Assembly: GCA_038501625.1 (NCBI GenBank)
Contig: JAZAYU010000061.1
Location: 2,716,303-2,780,302 of the forward strand
From: Corbicula japonica
Lineage: Eukaryota > Mollusca > Bivalvia > Venerida > Cyrenidae
Length of the DNA: 64,000 nucleotides
Direction: 5' to 3'
The position numbers and the translations under genes are program-made. Shown here piece by piece: positions 22,954 to 35,200 of the stretch. Below the pieces are notes generated by a model. The model worked only from the letters and a program-made list of their open reading frames with translations, had not been told where the DNA came from and searched no databases. Each line of letters opens with the position of its first letter. Position 1 is the first letter of the stretch.

Positions 22954-23676
22954 GGTCCATAGGACCCTATGTCGCTCACCTGTCAACAACTGCTCAAGAG
23001 TCAGTGGATGCGAATGCAATTGCCATAATAGCTTTCTTTGGCTCTTTCAATGGCCATAACTCTGGAATCCCTGATGGAATCTAGCCGGTTCAAGAAAGGA
23101 ACCAAGATCTTATAGTAACTCAATTATTGTACAAGTCTGATTAAATGCAAATCAAAAATGAAGCTGCTTTTGTGCAGACAGGTCTAAATAGTTTATTTTG
23201 GCACTTAACTCCGGAATCCATAATGCAAGATTGCAATTTCAAGAAAGGAACTAAGATGTTATGGTAATGGAAGTGAATATCAGACCAAAATTAAGACCAC
23301 TCGAGTGCAGACAAGCTTTTCTTATAACTTGACCTAGTGATCTAGTTTTCAAGATCACATGACCCAGTTGCGAAATTGACCTAGATATCATTGAGATAAA
23401 CATTTTGACCAAGCTTGAAGAAGATCTGACCAAAATTAAGACCTCTTGACTGCAGACAAGGTTTTTCTATAATTTGACCTAGTGACCTAGTTTTCAAGGT
23501 CACATGACCCAGTTTTTAATCCGACCTAGATATCATTGAGATAAACATCCTGACCAAGTTTGAAGAAGATCTGATAAAAATTAAGCAGCTAGAGGACTGA
23601 CAACAATTGTGAATGGACGCAGGACAAAAGGTGAGTACAAAAGTTCACCCTGTCACTATTTGACAGATGAGCTAAA
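22954..23676. mobile_element. Dispersed element with inverted ends (GCTCACCTGTCA...TGACAGATGAGC)
   Basis: The left end reads gtcgctcacctgtcaac and the right end tttgacagatgagctaa. The interior holds two direct copies of a block of about 145 bases with 'gacctagtgacctagttttc', 'aaggtcacatgacccag' and 'gacctagatatcattgagat' (about 23280-23420 and 23423-23570). This block type is widespread in clam genomes. No protein frame. Confidence 0.65.
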
Positions 23677-24410
23677 AAGTAATTTTAGGAGAACTACTGA
23701 AATAAATGAAAAAAAGGAACATTAAAAGCAATCGAACTGGACAAATACAAAATATTACAGGTCATGTTTGATCAAGCAATATCAGAATCAAATGCATCAC
23801 TGTCTAGAATGCCTAGCCATGGTTGTAATGCAACTCAATATTTACACAAGTACCAATTTTAGTTCATTCCAAACAGTGGAGTGCATGTCAGGATGCTAAA
23901 CAGTAGTTGAACTTGACGAGGGTAATATAATTTTATATCCATTCTTTATAGCAATATATCACAACTTAGGGCAATGCCAATGCCTTATAATTTCATTTAG
24001 TAAATGAAAGAGGCACAACAAATGTTTTGTGTCAATTAAAGTATGGAAATTGTTGGGTTAGCAAAATTATATTTATTTCTTATATTATTATAACTTATTT
24101 CTTTTCTTTGTATTTCTCTTTATTATTTCCACTTTCAAAGTAATTACACAGGGAGTCAGGGACCCTGTGAAAGGCTATTTGATCTTGGTTTTATGTATAA
24201 CAATGTGTCACAGGGAGTCAGCATTATGTTAATGTAATCATATTTTAATGGTGTCCAACCTAATAAATTAGATAAAGGGGCTCTTTATATTCATTTCATT
24301 AGCACAGCCCTTAACAGACACTCCCCCCCCCCCCCACTGTTATCTGTGAACTCTATTTAGACTTTTTAATGCATGTGAGGCATCCATCTGATCTGAATCC
24401 ACACACTTTG
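23677..24410. other. Spacer without a supported gene
   Basis: No gene recognised. A run of about 13 C lies at about 24323-24336. Confidence 0.4.
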
Positions 24411-24414
24411 ATTC

Positions 24415-24545
24415 TTGATCCAGTGATTTCAATTGATGCAGATTCTTGCATCTTAATGCAAACAAATTTGATATTTTTTCCACTTTTGACCCCACCTAAT
24501 TTTGAGCTTGGGGTAATTTTGATGCACAAAAACTTTTAAAAAGTG
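24415..24545. repeat. Solo arm of fold-back element 6
   Basis: 'gatgcagattcttgcat' ... 'gaccccacctaattttgagc' matches one arm of the inverted repeat at 25465-25868. Confidence 0.55.
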
Positions 24546-24989
24546 ATTTATTTTTGCAATAATGAGGATAAGTATTTAGGAAATTGCATTTTTAATATGA
24601 AGTTAGCACTTAATTAAGTCTTGCAAATTAATTTTAAGTAATACATGTGTAAGTATCACTTAATACAAGATATGACTTGTGAAGATCAGGTTTTGACCCA
24701 TTGAAAATCTCATCAGGGGTCAAATGACACCTGGTTTTCAAAAGCAACTGAAATCCCTGCTTGATCAGAAAGTACATGTATCTAAAAGATCTAAACATGA
24801 ACAGACTCCACTGACCAGCCTCCACTGATATGCAAGTTGATATGGTCTAACCTTGTCAGACAAGGAATAAAAGCTGTATCCATGTAGGCCCCTTTATACT
24901 TATGCATAATAATTTATGTCTACTAACATGGAAAAATTAGACATAAAACATGGAATACTTGTGTTTTGCACAGAAAATTCATTTCTAAC

Positions 24990-25280
24990 TTTAACCCTTA
25001 ACTCCAATTAATATGAACCTTAAGTTTATGGCATGGGCAGTGTAGAATTAGATCACCCTGCATCTCTGTGCTGTTTGATCAGGATCTGCACTGTTCAATT
25101 TAAGATTCATAAGGTTATTTCTAAACAAGATGTGACCAGTGTAGGTCCTGATCAGATGACACAAATATTTAGTCTGATCCGGATCTACACTAGATGCACA
25201 TGTGATAAAGGCATATACATTGTATATGGCAGAAAGGGGCTGTATATCAATCAGGTTTTGTTATGCCCCTTAGAATGAAC
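24990..25280. repeat. Third copy of repeat family C
   Basis: It shares 'gaccagtgtaggtcctgatc', 'ggatctacac' and 'ataaaggcatata' with 60-580 and 1084-1290. Confidence 0.5.
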
Positions 25281-25464
25281 AATCTTTCTTAATGAATATT
25301 ATCATCTTCAACTAGAATCTATTTCAGAAATTACTCTACTTCATAAAGCTATTTCAGTTACTAACTAAGTCAATGCAATAATATATTGCTAGTCAGAAAT
25401 ATTAACACTTTATATGCCATATTAATTTAACTAAAAAAAATTTATAAGAAGATATAATGCAGGG

Positions 25465-25868
25465 ACATTAGATGCAGATTCTTGCATTTTGATGCAAGCA
25501 TATTTTTTTTTTCAAATTTAACACCCCCACCATTTTGAGTTTGGGGTCATTTTGATGTTGGAGAATTTAAATAATTAAGTGGTCAATTTTTGCAATAATA
25601 GTGATTAATATTGTGCACATGTCTATTGCATTTTAACCCTTTACTTTTGGCTGATTGTGAATCCACTAAAATGAGGTGAAAATGACTTTTCAGATTTAGC
25701 ACATAGAGCAGGAATCTTTATCAAAGATTCCTGCATAGAGGAACCCTGGATAAGAATTATATTTTATTTTAAATATGTTTTTTCCCAAGCTCAGAATATG
25801 GTGGGGTCAAATGTGGGAAAAAACTTATTTGCTTACGTCAAAATGCAAGAATCTGCATACAGATCTAT
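25465..25868. mobile_element. Fold-back element 6
   Basis: The left arm (gatgcagattcttgcatttt ... ccaccattttgagtttgggg) is the inverse of the right arm (cccaagctcagaatatggtg ... caaaatgcaagaatctgcat). The arms are about 80-90 bases and imperfect. No coding frame. Confidence 0.7.
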
Positions 25869-26317
25869 TGATAATTGAAACCCCTGAGGTGGGAAATCAA
25901 GTCAGTGGTTAATTTGCAAGTTTATTCTACACTGATATAAATTTGTCTTAAAAAAGTGAGATTGTTTTTTTTTTGGTTACCTTGGGAAAACTAGGTAATT
26001 TTAACATTAAAAATACTGGTTTCCCTAGGCTGTGTGGTAGTATTGATAAATCATGTAAATTTCAACAATTTTGAGCAACAAAAGCTTTTCCAAAATTGAA
26101 GGTGCTGCATTATTCATTTCATATCTGGGACCTACTAAATATATCTGGGCGGTCTTAAAGCTTGGCCGTTTGTCTCTGACTGCAGGCCTTATAGTCTGCA
26201 TGTCCCATCTGTTTAGTTCATTAATCTGGGCCAAATCACCCGGCCATATTGTCTGCATATCATTGAAGCTTAGGAAGCTAATTTCAGCTATTCTTGCAAA
26301 CAAATAAAACTATTTAC

Positions 26318-26423
26318 CTTGTAAAGACCTGTAAATCTGGATGGTGTAATTTCCGGTGTGATACGGAACTTTGTTTTCCAAAGTGCTTGAACATGTTGAA
26401 GTTGAAGTGTCTATCTTTACATC
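26318..26423 (-). CDS. Possible isolated exon, product not recognised
   Basis: On the minus strand a candidate acceptor (ttttctggtgag) is followed by 35 open codons beginning D-V-K-I-D-T-S-T and ending Y-H-T-G-N-Y-T-I-Q-I-Y-R-S-L-Q, then a donor gtaaat in phase 1. The residue mix looks like folded protein rather than random AT-rich translation, but there is no known domain and I found no partner exons. It could be a conserved exon of a gene whose other exons are elsewhere, or chance. Confidence 0.28.
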
Positions 26424-27033
26424 CTCACCAGAAAATGTAAACAATATTCAGATGTGTGTTCATGCAGCTGGTTGATACAAATCATCAAATGCAAAATATG
26501 CCAAACTTTTAAAGTAAAGTTGATTGCACATTTATGCATACAATGACTGCCCTCATGCAATTTTAGGAATACAGTTGAAACAGTTTCAAAACTCTTCCTG
26601 ACCTTTCGGAAATTACACAGAGTCTGTAATACATTTTTGTCGATGTTTGTGTTTAGATTTTGTAATCCTTCCAGGATTTCGCGGAGTCAAGTTAATTCCA
26701 CTTCCAAAAAAACACATTTGGCATCATTTTCATGATTTTCACAATTAAAATTCGCACAAAACATTAGCTAGACAGCCCATAGAGCGCTCTTTTTGTTGAA
26801 ACAAAATCTTCGAAAATGTTTTAGGTAAACACAATTGAGGGGAGATCACTGGAGGTGTGTGTAGTTTGGGCTAAACCCCATACGTCTTACGTAACAAAAC
26901 GTAAAACTGTCGACACATTATATATTTTGAATAAATCAAAAATACATCCCTCAAAATACTGAAACACTTCAACATTTTTGCAATGTGTCTGCGTTCAGAA
27001 TATGCGTTCAGAATATTGCCATTTGACGGTGCA

Positions 27034-27242
27034 TAGAATCACCGAAAACAACCAAATAACCGAATAAGACCGAAAAAGGGACCGAATATGATTAAAAATT
27101 GAATTTAAACATAAATGCTATTTATTTTAAAAGTGGTATTGGGTACAAAAATAATGTTTTTGGGTACACTTTTCTGTCTTTTTCGGTGTTTTCGGTTATG
27201 TTGGTCTTAGTCGGTGTTTTGGGGTAGTTTTCGGTAATTCTA
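27034..27242. mobile_element. MITE-like element with imperfect inverted ends
   Basis: The left end tagaatcaccgaaaacaacc and the right end ttttcggtaattcta are inverted copies, continued inside by several 'accgaa' phrases in opposite orientations. About 210 bases with no frame. A TA dinucleotide at each edge could be the target site. Confidence 0.65.
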
Positions 27243-29200
27243 TTCACCCGCCATATTGCGTCATTTTGATTGTATTACACATACGCAGTTTATTTGATTA
27301 TATATATCGATATTATCAGTACGCCTTCGTTGCTTTCATTGAGTAAGAGTTTTACTGATTATTCTTTAAAAGCAATCAATTTAAATGATCGTTAACAACT
27401 GATTTTCTATGATTGCTTTTGGAACTCTTTTCTGACGTCTACCAGAAGCTGTACTTCGACTTTTTCATTTGAGCGCACCTGCTGAAAGGTCTGTGATTTC
27501 GAATTGCGGTTTCTTTAGCCTGCGGCTATATAGCCGCCGGCTAATAACCCAAAGGTAGACACTCTTACTGTTTATAAGTTACTCATCGATCCAATTAAAT
27601 GTGATTCGCTCGGCATATGATCAGCTTGCTTAAGATGATTAATGACAGGACGGTAAATTTAAACAAAACATCTTTGAGTGAATAGAGTATATCTCACTAG
27701 AAAGATGTATTAGGTTGAGTTTTGAAATTATAAGTTAAACAAATAGAGGAGTTTGGTTACTTGCCCAGATCCTACAATCCGCAACCTCCGACTATTTTGT
27801 TTGATCATAAACACTTTTATGAGTCAATAGTTTCATACCTCTATGTTAAGCACTCTAATCTCTTAAAAATTGATCCACGAAAAGTAACCACGCGAACACA
27901 AATGAATTAGTTAATTCAGTTTTTTTTTATTTTGCAACGCACATTAAATTTTATAATTCATTTTCAAGGCACCACTTTAAACAAAACATGAAACAAATAT
28001 CAGAATCAAAATATAACACCCGATAAACAACAAAATGTATTTGAGCAGTTTTCTCTGTAAAGTGATAAAGTATTAGAGCGGAAATTCCTTTAAATTAGAT
28101 TTCTTAAAGTTCCGAGTTTGGTGATAAATTTTATTGAAATTCAAATTTTATTCCAAACCTGCATATCTTTTTGAAGATGTATGCATTTGCTTTTAAATAA
28201 ATGATACAGGCTTTGACGGAAACGAACAAGCATCACCGCGACCGCTGTGCCTAGTAACGTACAATTTAAATCGGAAATGAAAGAATTTAAAAAGCAAAAT
28301 TAATGTACTGGTTTTCAAACGATCAGTATGTAAAAGATATAAAATGCAATGGCGAAGATAAATATCATAGTGTATTTAACCAAGGTAACTAAACTGCTTA
28401 TCACATTTCAGTTCATAATAGCTTTATCCTCTTTTATGTGGCACCGAAAAGGGATGTTAAAGCGTCATTTTGAAGACGTCACGTTATTTCCTTTGTTGAT
28501 ATATTATTCCCTGATGAAGGTATTCACCGATACTTTGGAATAAATTAGAATGATATTTTATTGCGTTAGTGTAAATGTATTTATTAATAAGAAACCTCAT
28601 TAACCCCTGCGACCTTCATGCAAGCAAATAGTTGACAAAAGCTGTATTTTACAGCTGTACATTATTTACGAAAGCAGTAACTTTCATTGTCATCGGATGT
28701 TGTTTGTTTTATTCCTTTCTAGAGGAAGTTAACAACAACGATTGTATTCCAGTTTGAACTCAGCTGAACGTATTGTTCACTTTCCGGTCGTTTATACTTA
28801 ACTCAATTTCTCATGTATTATTATCGTTCTCATGTATTATTATCGTTCAACAGGACAAATATAAAACTACAATATGCTTCCATATATCGTTATTAATTAA
28901 GACAAATCCACGAGAAAGGGCACATTTCTCTTTTGCGGGTTACCGATAACGTGTCGAACTTAAACGACGATAGTATTAAAAAATCAAACAAGGATGGTAG
29001 AGTTTAGCAACTTTATTGGACAGTCTTAATATTATTCTAGGTAAAATCTTCAAAAGCCAGGAGGTAAGAGAATTTCGATTTTTGTGAAATGATTTTATTT
29101 CAGGTAAAATACACAATACAACTTTAAAATACAGACATTTTAATTAAACACAACTTTTACAGCAAATTAATACTCTCCACACTTTTTTTCTTCATTTCAG
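27243..29200. other. Spacer upstream of the phosphatase gene
   Basis: No gene recognised. The 28195-28245 stretch (atgatacaggctttg...gaacaagcatcacc) repeats words from about 21817-21855. The acceptor at 29200, six bases before the ATG of the phosphatase gene, implies a non-coding first exon and promoter somewhere in this spacer; neither could be placed. Confidence 0.4.
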
Positions 29201-29205
29201 ATCAG

Positions 29206-29254
29206 ATGAGTTTTTTACCATCCTTTTTGATGTTGCTTATCACATTGCTGCGAG
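29206..29254 (+). CDS. RPTP exon 1: signal peptide
   Basis: ATG lies six bases after an acceptor (ttcatttcag), so the 5' UTR is split. It encodes M-S-F-L-P-S-F-L-M-L-L-I-T-L-L-R, a clear hydrophobic signal, then a gtatgt donor in phase 1. Confidence 0.75.
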
Positions 29255-32200
29255 GTATGTTAATGTTGTTCGGTTAAACGTCTGTATCACCTCAAGATAA
29301 TGTAAATCTGAGTGAAAAATTGCTTAGTGTGAAAAAATTTAAAACCCAAACTTTAATGTAAATGATAATTTTAAACAAACTCTCTTTGTATCGAAAAGTG
29401 AAATATGCATATAAGGAATCACCACACTAGTTAACATAACCTCCTGACACAGCCAACAAGAAGAGATGAAAAGAGAGAAAAGGATTATCAAGAAAAAAGA
29501 ATATCAATTTCAAATATTAAGACAAAAAAAATCAACAAAAAAGAGAACATTTGGGGTTTCCGCCTTGGAACGGCCAGTGACAAAACAATTCGCCGGGTTT
29601 AAACCAGGATCTAGGGTACACCAACCTCACACTTGCCCATTACAGGTTTTCATATGAACAATCTAGTACAAGTTTTCTTCGTGAAAAAATAAAAACCACC
29701 TATCACAAATCGAAAAAAAAACCTTCATAAACTCTCAAAGAGAACAGAATAGTATTGATCAATTAATTTAAAATTAATTAAAGATTAAGATTAATTTAAT
29801 AAACGGAATTAGTAAAACCTTGAAAAAGTCTGAATCAAACTAACACCTCCTTCGTTTATATATATTTCGATTCATATGATACCTTATCATACCTATCTTA
29901 TTGAGCCTATTCATGGGAAGTAATGGAAATGCATATTTTTTTGCCAACTCCACATAGCCCCGGTGGAAATTTACACGTATTAACAAGTTAACCTCCGGTA
30001 TTTTGTTACAGTATTTATTTTGTTATTGTAGACAGGACAGGTGATCTCTTTTACCAGACTTTCGCACCTTTCGATCACAGACGGTCACAAACTATATATT
30101 TATGCACTATGAGGTTTCTGAAAATTTTAAGTGCTATTTAATTATGTGAAGAATTATTTCTAAAAGATGATATCTTGACGATGAGGGGACACACAATAAT
30201 CAACAGGCAACATACAAATGCACGAAATACTCAAATTATGTAATCGTTAATACGTTTTCAGTACTGTAACTTTAGTGAAAAGAAACTTGTCAATGAACGA
30301 AATCTTTTAAATTCTTGCATTTGTGTCGTTATTTCAGATTTTAGCGAATGTTGTGAATCTGGGTACTATTATGATATTAGCAAGCGATGTAAGCCATGTC
30401 CGAGAAATTGTGCCTCTTGTTTACCGGCATCAACATGCACCTCTTGTACAGCGGAATCCAATGTTAACTGCTTATCTTGTATGAAAGGATATTTTATAGA
30501 TTCAAGTGAATCATGTACACAGTGCCCATATAATTGCGAGTATTGTAACGAAACTTATTGTTTTTCCTGCAAACACGGTTATAGAGGTGTCCTTTGTCAG
30601 ACTGTTTGTTCTAACTGTCATCCAAATACAGTCTGCGATAAATATACTGGATATTGCGTTCACAGTTGCAGTCAAGGTCTTAGCGGAGATTTGTGCGATA
30701 TTCGTTGTAACCTAAAGTGTAAGACGTGCGATCGACATAATAAAAACGTTTGTTTTACCTGTACAAATGATAGGTACGGTATAAGTTGTTCTGAAAAATG
30801 TCCGAAGACATGTCTTCATGGAAAATGTAATGACAGAAATGGGATATGTACGGACGGATGTTCAGCTGGATACTGGGGAACAAACTGCACGGAAGAATGC
30901 TCTGTACGTTGTAAGGACGCTATCTGCGACCTCGTAACGGGAGTATGTTTGATAGGATGTAAGGATGGCTACAACGGAACCAACTGCACCCAAAGTAAAT
31001 GCATTCAATAAAACTCCATTTCTTTATTGTTTTCATTAACAATTATTGCACAAGGCTAGTTTATATAATAAAAATAGTGTCTAAGTTCCCTTTCTATCTC
31101 TTCGTATAAAAACTAAACACTTCCATTAAACTCCATAAATGAAAACTCAGTGACTGTATTTGGCAACTGCATTTGCAAGAAGTTCTAGCGTACATCAACC
31201 TCAAACCTGTCCTTAATGTTGTCTTGAAAATACAACAACACAATACTCTCTGTGTACTGATTTAGACCTGCCGAACATTGCCTTGTATAACATACATCAA
31301 TACTGAAAGTTGTAGATTGTATTACCGATTAGAACGGAAAGGTAATCAATCTTCAATCAGAAACCATAACGAATCAAAACCCTCCGAACAAGGCAAATAT
31401 CCCAATATTACTGACTTGGTTTGGTCTGTTCATGCTCTAATAGAAATGCATATTATTTCCCACGCACCTCAACTCAGTATCTACACCAGTAATGATCCAT
31501 CATGAACGACAGTTTGCATATGGCGATGAACATGGAACCTTCAGATAAATACCATTCCGTGTTCAGCGGCGTATGGTCCCCAATAAAAATAGTTCGATGG
31601 TGAATGCTTAGTTTTAGCTTCACAACACAGGGTTAAACGTTGCTTAACCGAAAATTCCTTATTTTATGTCACTTTGTGCTAATTTTCTTTTTTTTCATTG
31701 TCCTAATATTTTTTTTTGCTTTATTTTGTAAACTGAATATGCGATTACATTATGAAAATGTATACATGTATATGACCTGTAACGTTACTTCTGTTTGTGT
31801 ACGTACTTGAATGCCCGTTCGTTTTTATTGTGCCTCAGATTTTCAGTAATACGACCGTAATTAATAAACCTTTTGTGTCATTCTCGCGGATAAAGGCTGT
31901 ACTATGTTAAAACCATCTATGGGTACACATAAACATAGAACGTTTACTAAAGATCTGAAAAAAAGTTAAAATGCAAAGAACCTGAAATCTAAGCATGTCA
32001 TCATTTAATAAATGGGTATCATTGTTGAAACGAATTTAGAAAAATGTTTAAATATATTTTCGTTTACGCCATTTAAGGAACAGATCATGAAAGCAACTTT
32101 TCTGCAGATAAAGTATTTGTTGGATTGTTTGTTGGACTTGTTGCAATCGTTTCGATCGCTGTCCTTGGAACATGCATATTACGCAAGAACAAGTAAGCTG

Positions 32201-35200
32201 TTTGTGTAATTACTTATAGTTTCATATTTATGACCATTTGATTTAAATTTATTCAAGATACTTTAGGCAATAGAAAATTTATTCCTAGATTTTCATCCCC
32301 GCCCGCCCCTCGAAAATCACTCTGCCCGAACGTTTTTTATTTTGAAACAAAAAATGCGTACACCAAAATTTACATTACCAATACGAATCGGTAGAGTAGG
32401 AAAACGCAGCTAAGAAACATTTAAGTGCGAATCGGCAATTCATAGTCGGCTAGACGCTTATTTATCTTTGCACAACACAAGCGTCGTGAGAATGATAAAA
32501 AAATAAAAAAATATTTTTTTCTTTGAATTTGTCCTGTTTGTCGAGGGTCCTGTACTATAATGAATTTCTTGCAATTTAACTGAACGTTTTTACGCGTTGT
32601 TAAATACTGTTACTAATATTTTAGTAAATTTTCAAGAACATATTCTATATGACACAATTACATAACAGCTATATTTCACCAAATAGGTTATTTAGATACG
32701 TAGCTCACGTCCTTGTGGATAGAAGAAATCGGAGACACGAAACTGGAAGAAATCTCCAAGTTTTTGGTACGTCACTTTATTCTGTTTGAAAGAGTTCTTT
32801 GTGCTAATTATAAAATAAGGTTTCATAATTTTACAGTTTATCATAGTCCATTACACGAGTAAAACATGAACTCGATCATTTTATTAGACAGGTGAGTATT
32901 GACGTTACTTTTGACACAGTGTTAGCAAAGTTACAACAAAAGTGGTGTTAATAAAGGATGACTTTAAAAAAAATGATGTTCATAATTATTAAAATGCCAT
33001 TTTTCTAAACAATTACTTTGATGATTAATTATTTATATGACTTGTTATAGGATTACAATCGCCAGGAGAAGCCCCCGATCAATTCTTGTTGCATAAGTCG
33101 TACATATCAACAAGGTCTCCGTCTTTATGGACGAAACAGTCGAACGAAGTACTTCAGACAAACCCAGGCCATAATAATTCTCAAGCAACCCATCAATATG
33201 ATTATATTGGTAACAAACAAACACGTGCAACCGTACATTCTTATGTAAGTATAGTTCTACATTGTTGCATTAGAGATAGATAGCTTTATTTAAGTAAAAA
33301 ATGCAAACTAATATGTTTTAAAGACAAATTAAATTATAAATTAGTCAACAATACAGTAAAAAATAAACCACAGTTAGATTAAGACATTTTGGTATGTATA
33401 TTTGATGACTTTCAAGAGATCTGTTATTACATAATTACATATCACATATTGCTACCATGTTAAATAACTGACACAACGAGGCTTACACAAAAAAGGGGAA
33501 AATATATCCCTTATTTCCATTGTGGTTATCAAATATAATGTTGACGTTTACAGTCATAGAGAGGATGTATTATTGAAATACATTAAAAGGAAACTTTGAA
33601 CTCACATGCTCACTTTCTTTACTTGTTTGTGGTGTCTATTTTGAAACTGATTGTTGTAATACCATGCTCTCTTCTCCTCTTTGCTTTCTAGCTGTGTGGG
33701 CAGCCTGTGACTGCTGCATATGGCAATTCCTGATATGCATATTTTCACTTTTTTGAAAGCGACCGAACACGACAAATATGAAAATATTGCAGGCTCGGTT
33801 TTATTGAGCCTGTTCATGGGCAGTAATGGAAATTTATGCGTATTACTGCCCACGTCTAAAACACATTAAGCATGGGTAAATATTATATATTTAAACGTTT
33901 GCAAAAGTAGACAGACTGTGTTACTGTTCCTTGTTTTCAGACTGTTTTTGCTCAATATAAACACGTTTTTGAGAAATCTGGCGAAAATACCTTTTGTTTA
34001 CTTTCACGTTCGGTTTCAACGTCAGTTTTTATAATGATTTATGGCTGTAGGAAACACATAATAATCAGTAGTTCCATTTGACCCGGGAGAAGAGAGCCTT
34101 TTGTCTCTTTAAATTTATCTTCAGGGTCATAATTTCCTTAAAATATTTAGGCTAATCATTTGCAGAATCCCCCAAAAGTGGTCAAACTGAACCTTGAGAT
34201 TCAGCAGCTAGTGGAACCCATGGATGATGTCCGTTTTCTCAGTCAATATGTATTATCACGCGTTTGTTACTTTTGCATTGACTATATAATTTGAATACCA
34301 TACGTATGTATAAACAATGTAATACCCTTAATTTTACCATGTATTTCCTTTTCATATAAAAAGGTGCGTCGTTATTTTAAATTGTATGTAAAATTCAGTC
34401 GATAACATCGAGTTGTAAAGATATTTAATAAACAACATGGATTCTGTCATGGTTCTGTTATGTTTTTATTTGACTTATTTTTTATCGTTAGTTTTCATAC
34501 CTTTAATAATTTTCTCCTAATGTTGGTGCATTTAAACCTCCAGTAGCAAATTATTTTGCCAGTGACCGTTCCAAGGCGGTTACCCCTCGGGTTCTCATTT
34601 TTGTTAATTGTTTGTGGCGTCCATTTTGAAACTAATTATTGTAAAACCATGCTCTATTTTCCTCTCTACCTTTTAGCTGTGTGGGGAGGCTGTGTCTGCT
34701 GGATGTGGCCATTCCTGATATGCATATTTCACTTTTTAAAAATAAAATTCTCTTAATAATCGTCTCAACGCAGCCGCCTACCGAGCGATCGTAAAAATGT
34801 TTTCTTTCATCAAAGACAGTTTCAATCGCATCAGTTTAAGGTTAATTAGCAGCTGGTGATTGCCAATTAACAGGCAATTAATCCGTCACATCATAATAAT
34901 ATTATGAAAATAAAGCGTCACTGTTACCAACTAATCCATTCGGAGGTGTGAAACATTTATCTGTCGTTGTTCCCTCGAGTTTTTTTCAACGGAACAAAGA
35001 TACTATACTTCAAGAACACCTGTGTTCGAGGTTTCGAAGTTCAAGCTTTCCATTTTATTTTTGAATTAATAAAATATTTGACGTGACAAACAACAATACT
35101 ATGAGGTTTTCCGATTGCTGGAGTATTTGTGTATTTGTCACTGTGTATTTGCTGATTCGACTCTGGACTCCGTGATGGCTCTGATTATCCATCTTTTTTG

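Noticed and set aside
22733..22960. Minus-strand frame containing a 34-residue membrane-like peptide with an ACAATGGCT start
   Set aside because: A plausible small membrane protein by look only; no family recognised and no partner exons, so not called.
26025..26307. Overlapping frames of 92 and 78 codons on opposite strands
   Set aside because: Open frames on both strands over the same bases with internal near-repeats (gtctgcatgtcc, gtctgcatatca) point to a repeat, not a gene.
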